Below, piece by piece: positions 8,073-16,263 of a stretch of 50,886 nt of DNA. The stretch is from DRQF01 sp964559135 (GTDB taxonomy: Bacteria > Planctomycetota > GCA-002687715 > DRQF01), in NCBI GenBank assembly GCA_964559135.1, contig CAZLGG010000016.1, positions 1-50,886 on the forward strand, written 5' to 3'. The notes beneath the pieces were generated by a model. It was given only the letters and a program-made list of their open reading frames with translations. It had not been told where the DNA came from and ran no database searches. The position numbers and the translations under genes were made by a program. Numbering within the stretch: position 1 is the first letter of the stretch; each line of letters starts with the position of its first letter.

Positions 8073-9163
8073 CCCTCAGTATCCTCGCGATCGTGGGGGC
8101 TCGCCCCAACTTCATGAAGGTGGCTCCTCTCGCCTGGGCCGCGGCAAGGCTGGACGGCGTCGAGGTGAGAATCGTCCATACGGGCCAGCACTACGATCGC
8201 AACATGTCGGAGCTCTTCTTCGAACAGCTGAGGATCCCTGAGCCCGTTCATAATCTGGGGGTGGGATCGGGGTCGCATGCCGTGCAGACAGCCGAGATCA
8301 TGACCCGATTCGAGCCTGTACTCCTGGAGGAGAAGCCCGATTTGGTCCTCGTCGTGGGAGACGTCAATTCGACGATCGCTTGCGCCTTGGTCGCTACGAA
8401 ACTCGGGTTTCCGGTGGTGCACGTCGAGGCGGGACTCAGATCGTTCGACCGCGACATGCCCGAGGAGATCAACCGGGTTCTCACGGATTCGATCTCGGAT
8501 GAACTCTTCGTGACGGAGCGGAGCGGTGCCGAAAATCTCCGCAAGGAGGGGGTGTCGGACGATCGCGTCCACTTCGTGGGCAACGTGATGATCGATACGT
8601 TGCTCTCATGCCGGGATCTCGCGAACGCTTCCGATGTCCTCGAGCGCCTGGGACTCGAAAAAGGCGCCTATGGGGTCGTGACCTTGCATCGTCCGTCCAA
8701 CGTCGATGAGCCCCGGACCTTGGCGGGGATCTGGGGGGCGCTTCTCAGGATCTCCGAGGAGATGCCTCTGGTCTTCCCCGTCCATCCGCGAACGCGGACC
8801 AGGCTGGCGGAGGCAGGCCTCCAACCTTCGGATGCGATGCGGCTTCTCGAGCCCGTGGGTTACGTCGATTTCTTGAAGCTTCAGGCCGACGCAGGCATGA
8901 TCCTCACCGATTCCGGAGGCATCCAGGAGGAGGCCACCATTCTCGGCGTCCCCTGTCTCACGCTGCGGCGCAACACCGAGCGACCGGTGACCATCGAAGT
9001 CGGATGCAACAAGCTCGTCGGAGACGATCCGGAGACCATCACGCGGGAGGCCTTGGCGATCGTCCGAGGTGAGAATCCCGTTCGTCAGGTGCCCAAGTAC
9101 TGGGACGGGCGTGCGGCGGAACGCACCATCGACATCCTCGTTAGGCGATACGGAAAGGACTGA
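8069..9163 (+). CDS. wecB: Non-hydrolysing UDP-N-acetylglucosamine 2-epimerase
   Basis: WecB interconverts UDP-GlcNAc and UDP-ManNAc. The 364-residue product starts with the family hallmark IVGARPNFMKVAPL and contains HTGQHYD near residue 33, VVGDVNST near 95, HVEAGLRSFDRDMPEEINR near 120-138 with the catalytic acidic residues, TLHRPSNVD, and the C-terminal DSGGIQEEA and RNTERP nucleotide-binding blocks. The ATG at 8069 overlaps the upstream stop by 4 nt. A longer frame from 7928 would run through the epimerase gene and is rejected. Together with the WbpA-like dehydrogenase this supplies N-acetylated amino sugars and possibly their uronates to the polysaccharide. Confidence 0.95.
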   Translation: MTLSILAIVGARPNFMKVAPLAWAAARLDGVEVRIVHTGQHYDRNMSELFFEQLRIPEPVHNLGVGSGSHAVQTAEIMTRFEPVLLEEKPDLVLVVGDVNSTIACALVATKLGFPVVHVEAGLRSFDRDMPEEINRVLTDSISDELFVTERSGAENLRKEGVSDDRVHFVGNVMIDTLLSCRDLANASDVLERLGLEKGAYGVVTLHRPSNVDEPRTLAGIWGALLRISEEMPLVFPVHPRTRTRLAEAGLQPSDAMRLLEPVGYVDFLKLQADAGMILTDSGGIQEEATILGVPCLTLRRNTERPVTIEVGCNKLVGDDPETITREALAIVRGENPVRQVPKYWDGRAAERTIDILVRRYGKD

Positions 9164-9166
9164 ATC

Positions 9167-10126
9167 GTGGCCAAGATTCTCATCACGGGCGGAGCCGGTT
9201 TCATCGGTTCGAACCTGGTTCGCGCGTTTCTCGAGAGCGGAGACGATGTCTCGGTGCTGGACAATTTCTCCTCCGGGCGTCAGGAGAATCTGGAGGGGCT
9301 CGAGGAATCCATCCGGGTCTTCGAAGCGGACATCACGCGACTCGACGGCATCCGCTCCGCCTTCGACGGCGTCGAGTACGTCTTTCACGAGGCGGCCGTC
9401 CCCAGCGTGCCGCGTTCCATGGAGGACCCGGAACTGTCTCACGATGCGAACAGCCGAGGGACTCTCAACGTGCTCATTGCGGCCCGGGATGCCGGTGTCA
9501 AGCGCGTCATCTACGCCGCGAGCAGCTCGGCCTATGGCGAGAGTCCCACGCTACCGAAAATCGAGACGATGTCGCCCGCCCCCAAGAGCCCCTACGCGGC
9601 GGACAAGTTGCATGGGGAGTACCTCTGCCAGGTCTTCAACTCAGGTTTCGGTCTCGAGACGGTTGCACTTCGATACTTCAACGTGTTCGGTCCGCGGCAG
9701 GCCCCCGACTCCGACTATGCGGCGGCGATTCCGAAATTCATCACTCGCATCCTGGGAGGGCTTTCGCCCATCGTCTACGGTGACGGTGAACAATCGCGGG
9801 ACTTCACGCACATCGACAACGTCGTTGCCGCGAACGTGGCGGCCATGACGTCGGCGGAGGCTCCGGGCGAGGTTTTCAACGTGGGGATCGGGGAGCGGAT
9901 CACGATCAATGCGCTCATCCAGACCATTGCGGACGTCCTCGAACGCCCGGTGACGATCGACTATCAGCCACCTCGCAAGGGCGACGTTCTACATAGCCTG
10001 GCGTCGATCGAGAAGGCGGGCGAACTTCTCGGCTACGAACCCAAGGTCGATCTGCGCCGCGGCCTCGAGCGTACGATCGCCTGGTACCGCGAGGCGGCGA
10101 ATCGGAACGAGGAGGCGCGCTCATGA
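9167..10126 (+). CDS. UDP-hexose(amine) 4-epimerase, WbpP/GalE-like
   Basis: A 319-residue extended SDR epimerase. It has TGGAGFIGSN (7-16), HEAAVPSVPRSMEDP (74-88), the serine block AASSSAYGE (117-125), catalytic YAADK (Tyr143, Lys147), and LRYFNVFGPRQ. The AAxxSVPRSxxDP and RYFNVFGPRQ-P-S-YAAVIP pattern is typical of the UDP-GlcNAc/UDP-GalNAc 4-epimerases (WbpP, Gne) but is shared with some UDP-glucose 4-epimerases. The GTG at 9167 lies 3 nt after the wecB stop and starts exactly at the conserved first strand. The gene overlaps the next by ATGA. In context it likely makes UDP-GalNAc or its uronate from the WbpA product. Confidence 0.85.
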   Translation: MAKILITGGAGFIGSNLVRAFLESGDDVSVLDNFSSGRQENLEGLEESIRVFEADITRLDGIRSAFDGVEYVFHEAAVPSVPRSMEDPELSHDANSRGTLNVLIAARDAGVKRVIYAASSSAYGESPTLPKIETMSPAPKSPYAADKLHGEYLCQVFNSGFGLETVALRYFNVFGPRQAPDSDYAAAIPKFITRILGGLSPIVYGDGEQSRDFTHIDNVVAANVAAMTSAEAPGEVFNVGIGERITINALIQTIADVLERPVTIDYQPPRKGDVLHSLASIEKAGELLGYEPKVDLRRGLERTIAWYREAANRNEEARS

Positions 10127-10857
10127 AAGGCGTGATTCTGGCCGGTGGGTTGGGGAGCCGACTGGCCCCTTGCACACGGGTGACGAACAAGCACCTGTTG
10201 CCGGTCTACGACAAGCCGATGATCTACTATCCTCTGCAATGCCTGGTGAACGCCGGCATCGAGGACATCCTGGTCGTGACGGGGGGCAACAGCGCCGGGG
10301 ACTTCTTGAGATTGCTCGGCAACGGTAAGGAGTTCGGGCTCAAACACGTCAACTACAGCTACCAGGAAGGGGAAGGCGGCATTGCCGAGGCTCTTTCCCT
10401 GGCCGAGCATTTCGCCGGGGGAGACTCCATCTGTGTCGTCCTCGGCGACAACATCATCCAGGGCAACATCCTCGAGGCCAAGACGGCGTTCGACGCCCAG
10501 GAGGGCGGGGCGCGCATTCTCCTCAAGACCGTCGAGGACCCGGAACGCTTCGGTGTGCCGGTGATCGACGGCGATCGGATCGTCGAGGTGGTGGAGAAGC
10601 CTGCCGATCCGCCCAGCAACTTCGCCGTCATCGGAATCTACTTCTACGACGCCACGGTCTTCGACTTCATTCGTCAGTGTGAGCCGTCGGACCGCGGGGA
10701 ATTGGAGATCACCGACGTGAACAACCACTACATTCGGGCCGGCCGCATGGAGTGGTCCGAACTCGATGGATGGTGGACGGACGCCGGCACGTTCGAATCT
10801 CTCCACCGCGCGAGCGTCCTCGTCAAGGAGGGCGGGGCGAATCGGATGTCGCTGTGA
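10123..10857 (+). CDS. rfbA: Glucose-1-phosphate thymidylyltransferase (short RmlA-type)
   Basis: Makes dTDP-glucose from dTTP and glucose-1-phosphate. The N-terminus MKGVILAGGLGSRLAPCT has the G-G-x-G-[ST]-R-L nucleotide loop, followed by NKHLLPVYDKPMIYYPL, VLGDNIIQ, and the product-binding GYWTDAG-like block seen here as GWWTDAGTFESL near residues 215-226. At 244 residues it is about 45 shorter than E. coli RmlA, as in the short single-domain group lacking the C-terminal allosteric region. The start overlaps the upstream stop by 4 nt and its own stop overlaps rmlD. Feedback control by dTDP-rhamnose may therefore differ, which is an inference from length only. Confidence 0.88.
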   Translation: MKGVILAGGLGSRLAPCTRVTNKHLLPVYDKPMIYYPLQCLVNAGIEDILVVTGGNSAGDFLRLLGNGKEFGLKHVNYSYQEGEGGIAEALSLAEHFAGGDSICVVLGDNIIQGNILEAKTAFDAQEGGARILLKTVEDPERFGVPVIDGDRIVEVVEKPADPPSNFAVIGIYFYDATVFDFIRQCEPSDRGELEITDVNNHYIRAGRMEWSELDGWWTDAGTFESLHRASVLVKEGGANRMSL

Positions 10858-11726
10858 GAGTTCTCGTCACCGGTGCCAACGGGATGCTGGGCCGAAGAGT
10901 CGTGGAAGCCTTTTCCGCGGCTCATGAGGTGATCGCGACGACCCGGGTTTCCGGCGACGGAATCGAAGCCCTCGACGTGACCGACGGCGCTGCGATCGGC
11001 GAGTCCTTCCGCCGCATTCGCCCCGATGTCGTGGTGAACTGCGCGGCCTTCACGGACGTCGACGGCGCGGAATCGGAAGGGGATGCAGCGTATCGTCTCA
11101 ATGCGGTGGCGCCGGGCAACCTCGCCTGGGGTTGCCGCGAGGTCGGGGCGGCTCTGTTCCACATCAGCACCGACTACGTGTTCGACGGCGAAAAGGGGGC
11201 GGCGTACGACGAGTGGGATGCTCCCCGCCCTTTGTCGGTCTACGGTCGGTCCAAGCTGGGCGGAGAGCGCGCCGTCGTGGAGTCCGGGGCGCGTTTTTGG
11301 ATTGGCCGTGTCCAGTGGCTCTATGATGAGCGGACGCCGAATTTCGCCACCAGGATCCTCGACCTGTCGTGCCGTCATCCCATATTGCGGGTGGTGGACG
11401 ACCAGATCGGCTGCCCCACCCATGCGCGTCACGCGGCCGAACAGGTCCAGCGCATCGTGGAGTCGGGCCGATATGGCCTCTACCACATGAGTTCGCGCGG
11501 CGAGACCTCATGGTGGGGGTTCACGCGGGCGTTGCTGGACGCCGAGGGACGGCGGGATTACATCGTGGAGAAGGTGACGACCGACGCCTTTCCTCGTCCG
11601 GCTGTCCGTCCCAGGAATGCGGTGTTGCGGAACCGGGCGCTCGAGTTGACCATCGGTGACGCCATGCCCGCCTGGGAGGCGGGGGTCGAGGAGTTCACGC
11701 GCAGCCGGCAGGAGATGAATTCGTGA
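10854..11726 (+). CDS. rfbD: dTDP-4-dehydrorhamnose reductase
   Basis: RmlD reduces dTDP-4-keto-L-rhamnose to dTDP-L-rhamnose with NAD(P)H. The 290-residue product begins MRVLVTGANGMLGRR, has CAAFTDVDGAESE (63-75), HISTDYVFDG (103-112) and the catalytic YGRSK (Tyr130, Lys134), all diagnostic of RmlD. The GTG at 10854 overlaps the rmlA stop by 4 nt and matches the family's N-terminus; a longer reading from 10752 would only translate rmlA sequence out of frame. rmlB follows with another GTGA overlap. The 3,5-epimerase RmlC that normally acts before RmlD is not in this cluster. Confidence 0.93.
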   Translation: MRVLVTGANGMLGRRVVEAFSAAHEVIATTRVSGDGIEALDVTDGAAIGESFRRIRPDVVVNCAAFTDVDGAESEGDAAYRLNAVAPGNLAWGCREVGAALFHISTDYVFDGEKGAAYDEWDAPRPLSVYGRSKLGGERAVVESGARFWIGRVQWLYDERTPNFATRILDLSCRHPILRVVDDQIGCPTHARHAAEQVQRIVESGRYGLYHMSSRGETSWWGFTRALLDAEGRRDYIVEKVTTDAFPRPAVRPRNAVLRNRALELTIGDAMPAWEAGVEEFTRSRQEMNS

Positions 11727-12742
11727 GTACGATTCTTGTGACGGGCGGCGCCGGTTTCATCGGCAGCAACTGGGTGCGTCGAAGGCGCGCGTCCCATCCC
11801 GACGATCGCATCCTCAACGTCGACCTGTTGACGTACGCCGGGAACCTGGAGAATCTGGAAGGCATCGACGAGGGGCCCGGGTATCGTTTTCTGCGCATCG
11901 ACGTCGCCGACCGACAGGCTCTCGAGGCGGCCGTCGACGAACCCGTGGACTTCGTCGTGCATTTCGCTGCCGAGAGTCACGTCGATCGATCCATCGAGGA
12001 TGCGGGTGCGTTCCTGAGAACCAATGTCCTAGGAACCCAGGCCTTGCTCGACTTCTCACGTGCCCATGGCGTGGGGCGCATGGTCCAGGTGTCCACCGAC
12101 GAGGTCTACGGCAGTCTCGGCGAGGAGGGGAAGTTCACCGAGCTGACCTCGATCGCCCCCAACAGTCCCTACTCCGCCAGCAAGGCGGCGGCGGACATGC
12201 TGGTGAGAGCGGCGCACGAGACGCATGGGATGGACGTCGTCATCACGCGCTGCTCCAACAACTACGGGCCCTACCAGTTTCCCGAGAAGTTGATCCCCTT
12301 GATGATCTCCAATGCTCTCGAGGGGAGGCCGCTCCCCGTCTACGGTGACGGGCTGAACGTTCGGGATTGGATCTGGGTGGAGGATCACTGCCGAGGGATC
12401 GACCTCGCTCTCGAGAAGGGGCGGGCCGGGGAGGTCTATAACTTCGGGGGGGATGCGGAGCGGACCAATTTGGACGTGGTGAGGGGCATTCTCGACCTTC
12501 TGGGCAAGCCGGATTCTCTCATCGAGTTCGTCGAGGATCGCAAAGGGCACGATCGCCGGTACGCGATCGATTTTTCGAAAGCGGCCCGTGAGCTGGGTTT
12601 CGCCCCCGAGGTGAGTTTCGAGGGCGGCCTCGAGCGTTGCGTTCAATGGTACCGGGACCACGACGCATGGTGGCGCCGCATCAAGTCCGGCGAGTACATG
12701 AATTGGTACGAAACCATGTACGGGGATCGGGGTGACGCATGA
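11723..12742 (+). CDS. rfbB: dTDP-glucose 4,6-dehydratase
   Basis: RmlB converts dTDP-glucose to dTDP-4-keto-6-deoxyglucose, the branch point to rhamnose and other deoxysugars. The 339-residue protein has TGGAGFIGSNWV, LTYAGNLENL (36-45), HFAAESHVDRSI (80-91), STDEVYG with the catalytic Thr125-Asp126-Glu127, and YSASK (Tyr150, Lys154), then RCSNNYGPYQFPEKLIP, all characteristic. It starts at a GTG overlapping the rmlD stop and its own end overlaps the following GT2 gene by ATGA. With rmlA and rmlD it forms a three-gene set in the unusual order A-D-B. Confidence 0.96.
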   Translation: MSTILVTGGAGFIGSNWVRRRRASHPDDRILNVDLLTYAGNLENLEGIDEGPGYRFLRIDVADRQALEAAVDEPVDFVVHFAAESHVDRSIEDAGAFLRTNVLGTQALLDFSRAHGVGRMVQVSTDEVYGSLGEEGKFTELTSIAPNSPYSASKAAADMLVRAAHETHGMDVVITRCSNNYGPYQFPEKLIPLMISNALEGRPLPVYGDGLNVRDWIWVEDHCRGIDLALEKGRAGEVYNFGGDAERTNLDVVRGILDLLGKPDSLIEFVEDRKGHDRRYAIDFSKAARELGFAPEVSFEGGLERCVQWYRDHDAWWRRIKSGEYMNWYETMYGDRGDA

Positions 12743-13530
12743 GTCCTGCATCCCAGGAAAACTTCACTCCCGCGGTGCTGAGCGTCATCATGCCCGTCTA
12801 CAACGAGATGGCGACTCTGCGGGTCATCGTGGAGCGTGTGCTCGCGGTCGATCTGGGGCCCGGCGTCGACGTGGAGCTGATCTGCGTCGACGATGGTTCG
12901 ACCGACGGATCCCGGGACCTGCTCAACGAGTTGGCCGCCGGTGATCCGCGGATTCGGACGGTGTTCCACGAGAAGAACCAAGGCAAGGCCGGTGCGCTTC
13001 AGACCGGTTTCAAGGCCGCCGAGGGCGACATCGTGATCATTCAGGACGCGGATCTGGAATACGATCCCGAAGAATACCCTCGCATCCTGGCTCCGATTCT
13101 GGACGGGCGCGCGGACGTCGTCTTCGGGTCTCGCTTCCAGGGGCCCCAGCAAAGGGTGCACCTTTTTTTTCACTACGTCGCGAATCGTCTCCTGACGCTG
13201 CTGTCCAACATCTGCACGAACCTGAATCTCACCGACATGGAGTGCTGCTACAAAGCCTTCCGCAGAGAGATTCTTCAGGCCATCGAGATCCAATCCTCCC
13301 GTTTCGCGGTGGAGCCGGAACTCACCCAAAAAGTGGCCAAGATGGGGGTGAAGGTCTACGAGGTCGGCGTGTCCTACCATGGGCGGGACTACAGTGAGGG
13401 GAAAAAGATCGGTTTTTCCGACGCTCTGGAGGCGGTTTGGGCGATCCTCCGGTTCAAGGTGGCCTGGAGGCCTCCCAGGGGATTTCGACTCGAGCGGAAG
13501 GTCTGGAGACCCGGCCCCGGTGCCGCATAG
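12739..13530 (+). CDS. Family 2 glycosyltransferase, dolichol-phosphate mannose synthase-like
   Basis: A 263-residue GT-A fold transferase with SVIMPVYNEMATL (15-27), CVDDGSTDGS (49-58), and the metal-binding QDADLEYDPEEY (Asp103-Ala-Asp105). The downstream block DMECCYKAFRRE and the final VSYHGRDYSEGKKIGF are typical of DPM1-like enzymes, which load a sugar onto a polyprenyl monophosphate. No transmembrane segment is evident, so it is probably peripheral to the inner membrane. It closes the sugar-nucleotide run. In this locus it could feed the GT-C membrane transferase at 24933, which is expected to use polyprenyl-phosphate sugars; that pairing is inference. Confidence 0.8.
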   Translation: MSPASQENFTPAVLSVIMPVYNEMATLRVIVERVLAVDLGPGVDVELICVDDGSTDGSRDLLNELAAGDPRIRTVFHEKNQGKAGALQTGFKAAEGDIVIIQDADLEYDPEEYPRILAPILDGRADVVFGSRFQGPQQRVHLFFHYVANRLLTLLSNICTNLNLTDMECCYKAFRREILQAIEIQSSRFAVEPELTQKVAKMGVKVYEVGVSYHGRDYSEGKKIGFSDALEAVWAILRFKVAWRPPRGFRLERKVWRPGPGAA

Positions 13531-13672
13531 TTGCCGAAAAAAGAACTTTGCGTGGAAAAGTAGATGGATAGGGGGCAGAATGAGGCGCACGAACCTGTTT
13601 CCGGAGTCCCGATTCCTTCTCTGAACCACGGCAATGGTGTCTATACTTCGGTGACCGGATGACGTACGAGAC

Positions 13673-13736
13673 GCCGGAACGGCTGATTTCGCCCCTGCTT
13701 CCGTCGACTGGGGTGCATTTTCTCCGCCGGAACGGC
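13673..13736 (+). repeat. Two 11-bp direct repeats GCCGGAACGGC, 53 bp apart
   Basis: The exact 11-mer GCCGGAACGGC occurs at 13673-13683 and again at 13726-13736. The 53-bp start-to-start spacing is close to five turns of B-DNA, so both copies would face the same side of the helix, as for a pair of protein-binding sites. They lie between a possible -10 element and the first export gene. Confidence 0.4.
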
Positions 13737-13786
13737 CGATAGACCCCTTGGACCCGGCTGGTTCGGTGTCCGGGGAACAGGCGGGC

Positions 13787-13809
13787 GGGCCCCTTCGACG
13801 GAGGGGCCC
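13787..13809 (+). repeat. GC hairpin in the leader of the export operon
   Basis: GGGCCCC at 13787-13793 pairs perfectly with GGGGCCC at 13803-13809 over a 9-nt loop; two further pairs can form inside the loop after a mismatch. It ends 20 nt before the start codon, and the AACGGAAGGGACG ribosome-site region lies just downstream. It may modulate translation or transcript stability; no T-run follows. Confidence 0.45.
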
Positions 13810-13829
13810 TCCGAACGGAAGGGACGACG

Positions 13830-14609
13830 ATGAAACCGCTTCTGGCGTTGCTCATGGCGATGATGACCCTGAGCTGTAACGGGCCGAACAGCCGGTACGA
13901 GGAGTTCGGAAACCGGGTGAACACCCGCGCATTCGGACACAAGTACGCTCAGCCGGAATACGAGGACGAGTGGACCCTCGGGCCTGGCGACGTGGTCAGC
14001 ATTCAGATCGCCAACAACACGGACCTGGACTCCTTGCAGCCCATTCTTGCCGACGGCACCGTTCAGGTCTCGTACGTCGGTCCGGTGAAGGTCGCGGGGC
14101 TCACGACCGAGCAGATCCAAAACAAGATCCAGTTGCTTCTCAGCCCCTATATCACTGGCGTCTCCGTCGTGGTGACGCCTCAACGCATCGTCAGCAAGAG
14201 GGTCTACGTCTTCACGACCGACATTCGCAACGGCATTCGGGCGAGGGCCCTGCCCCTGCAGGGAGACTACACGGTTCTCGATCTCGTGGCCGACGTCGGC
14301 GGGATCGACTTTCTGGCCGACGACTGCCATCTCAAGGTCATCCGAGGAGATCCTCGGCATCCGCAAGTTTTGGACATCAATGTCTATGACATGTTCGTGA
14401 ACGGCTACACGGCGGGCAACATCCAACTTCGCCCGGACGACATCGTGTACTTCCAACCCACGTTCTTCGCCAGAATTGCACAGGCTCTCTTCCAGATCAC
14501 TTTGCCCGTCAGGGCGCTCTCGATGAATCTGAGCCAGGCGGCCGACACGGTCCTTTTCATTCAGACGGGCACACTCCCGCGTCGCCGTCGCGGCGGAACA
14601 GGTTTCTGA
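13830..14609 (+). CDS. Polysaccharide export protein, Wza-like
   Basis: Expected to form the outer-membrane/periplasmic export channel for the polymer. The 259-residue product has a hydrophobic N-terminal signal with a possible lipid-attachment cysteine at residue 16 (TLSC, not a perfect lipobox), then a Poly_export domain beginning at YEDEWTLGPGDVVSIQI (about 45-62), and one or more SLBB-like repeats (SKRVYVFTTDIRNG, and the later VIRGDPRHPQVLDINVYD and IQLRPDDIVYFQP). It is shorter than E. coli Wza (379 residues), with an arginine-rich C-terminus instead of an obvious amphipathic barrel helix. The Wzz-like partner begins 8 nt downstream. Confidence 0.88.
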   Translation: MKPLLALLMAMMTLSCNGPNSRYEEFGNRVNTRAFGHKYAQPEYEDEWTLGPGDVVSIQIANNTDLDSLQPILADGTVQVSYVGPVKVAGLTTEQIQNKIQLLLSPYITGVSVVVTPQRIVSKRVYVFTTDIRNGIRARALPLQGDYTVLDLVADVGGIDFLADDCHLKVIRGDPRHPQVLDINVYDMFVNGYTAGNIQLRPDDIVYFQPTFFARIAQALFQITLPVRALSMNLSQAADTVLFIQTGTLPRRRRGGTGF

Positions 14610-14616
14610 GGAGCGA

Positions 14617-16257
14617 ATGATGGCTGTCACCGAAGTCAAACAAGCGCTTCCGACGGAGGTCGAGGGGCCGGGACTGATCGAGTACCTGGGCGTCTTCACG
14701 CGGCGACCCAAGACGATCATCTTCCCCCTACTCATCACGACGGTCGTGGCGGGCCTCATCGCCTACGTCATTCCGCCGAAGTACGAGTCCTTCACCCAGT
14801 TCAAGGTTAGGGACCCGGGTCTGACCCGCGGGCTGCTTTCCGGAACCCAGGCCGTCGTTCCGCACAAGCCTCTCCTCGCCACGATTGGAACGGACGTCAT
14901 TCGTCCGGGCTTCTACATGGAGATCGTGCGCCGCGTCGGTTTGACCGAAGGATTCAATCTGAACGACCCCGAGGAACTCTCGGACTTCTTCAAGTACATC
15001 GAGAAGAATCTCGTGGTGAAGCCTTCCTTCACGAAGTCGGGGTCGGACCTCGTGACCATCAGCTACCAGGGGCGCGATCGGAAGAAGGTCGCTCTTTTCG
15101 TCAGCGAAGTGCTCGATGGGTATCGCAACTATTTCAAGAATCGCTACCGGGGTCTCGCCGAGCGCCTTTATCGCGCGGCCGAGTCCAGCCTCCGATCGCA
15201 CGAACGCACCCTCGTCGACCTCCAGGCCGACTACAACGCGTTCCGTTCGGGTCCCGACTACTCGCTCATCTCGGTGAGGCGCCAACTGGCCAACGAGTCG
15301 GGATCGCTCAGGGAACGGCGCACGGAGCTGGAGGTGACGCTCAACGGACTTCAGGGGCAGCTTCAGCGCGTTCTGGCCCAAATTCGTGACCAGAAGACCA
15401 GTTCCGTCACCATGAAGTTCATCCCCAACCCGGAGAAGAGCGAATTGAAGCTTCTCCTGGATCAGGAGCGAGCAGCCCTGAACACTTTGATCACCGTCAA
15501 GGGATTGACGGATCTGACCCCCACAGTCAAGGCGCAGAAGAAGAAGGTCGAGGGGCTCGAGAGACGTTACGCCGCGATGGACGACCTCATCGCCGGCGGT
15601 CAGGAGGTGGGGCCGAACAAGCTCTACCAGACCCTTGTCGAGCGTCGGGACGACGTCCTGGCGCAAATCGAGGGCGTCAAGCGCTCCCTCGACAAGGTGG
15701 AAAAACGTCTCGTCACGGTGAGGAAGAATCTGGAACGTATTCCGGACCTCCAGGCCCAGGACGACAAGTTTCGCAGGGACATCGGTCGGGCCAATGAGCG
15801 GGTCATCCAGGCGCAGAAAAAGTTCTCCACGATCGAAGGTGAGTGGAACCGCATCAAGTCGGAAGGAGGCGATCTCTTCGACGTCCAGGAGTATCCGCGC
15901 GACTCGGACCCGCCCGTGTTTCCGTCCGTTCCCCTCTTCCTCGGTCTCGGGGCGGCGGCGGGACTCCTTCTGGGGCTTGGCTTGGCCTTCCTGAAGGAAT
16001 TCTCCGGCATGACCTACACGTCGTCCAGCCAGGTGCAGGCCACGTTGCCTCTACCGATTCTGGGCGAGGTCGCCACAATTCCGACGGACGAGGAAATCGC
16101 GGAGCAAAAGAAACGGACGCGCAGCCTTTGGATCTTGCTGGGAGTCATGGCACTCGTCGTGGGGGCTCTGCACCTACTGTATTTCTCGAAGGGGCTTCAG
16201 CATTTTCTGCCGCCCTTCCTCGCGGATCTCATGGATTCGATCTACAAGGGGAGATGA
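14617..16257 (+). CDS. Wzz/GumC-type chain-length determinant, exosortase-locus style
   Basis: An inner-membrane polysaccharide co-polymerase that controls chain length and couples synthesis to export. The 546-residue protein has a Wzz N-domain with a first membrane helix (IIFPLLITTVVAGLIAYVI, about 34-52), a long periplasmic coiled-coil part rich in charged heptads (about 170-420), a second helix near 435-455 and a third near 503-522. The architecture, with no fused kinase domain and an additional C-terminal helix, matches chain-length proteins of exosortase-A-associated EPS loci. The first codons are ATGATG; the second ATG (14620) has better spacing from GAGGAG. The ATPase gene follows after 6 nt. 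Confidence 0.87.
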   Translation: MMAVTEVKQALPTEVEGPGLIEYLGVFTRRPKTIIFPLLITTVVAGLIAYVIPPKYESFTQFKVRDPGLTRGLLSGTQAVVPHKPLLATIGTDVIRPGFYMEIVRRVGLTEGFNLNDPEELSDFFKYIEKNLVVKPSFTKSGSDLVTISYQGRDRKKVALFVSEVLDGYRNYFKNRYRGLAERLYRAAESSLRSHERTLVDLQADYNAFRSGPDYSLISVRRQLANESGSLRERRTELEVTLNGLQGQLQRVLAQIRDQKTSSVTMKFIPNPEKSELKLLLDQERAALNTLITVKGLTDLTPTVKAQKKKVEGLERRYAAMDDLIAGGQEVGPNKLYQTLVERRDDVLAQIEGVKRSLDKVEKRLVTVRKNLERIPDLQAQDDKFRRDIGRANERVIQAQKKFSTIEGEWNRIKSEGGDLFDVQEYPRDSDPPVFPSVPLFLGLGAAAGLLLGLGLAFLKEFSGMTYTSSSQVQATLPLPILGEVATIPTDEEIAEQKKRTRSLWILLGVMALVVGALHLLYFSKGLQHFLPPFLADLMDSIYKGR

Positions 16258-16263
16258 GGCGGA

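Larger units (their letters stand above)
13531..13829 (+). promoter_or_regulatory. 299-bp leader region ahead of the polysaccharide export operon
   Basis: No gene is seen. The region contains a TATACT hexamer at 13642-13647 that could be a -10 element although no good -35 lies before it, two copies of GCCGGAACGGC at 13673-13683 and 13726-13736, and a strong GC hairpin at 13787-13809 close to the Wza-like start. A run TTGCCGAAAAAAG lies just after the GT2 stop. The combination suggests an independent start of transcription with regulatory sites, but nothing here proves it. Confidence 0.4.

Noticed and set aside
13531..13829. Sigma-54 (-24/-12) promoter for the export operon, as in regulated exosortase loci
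   Set aside because: No TGGCAC-N5-TTGC-like pair was found.
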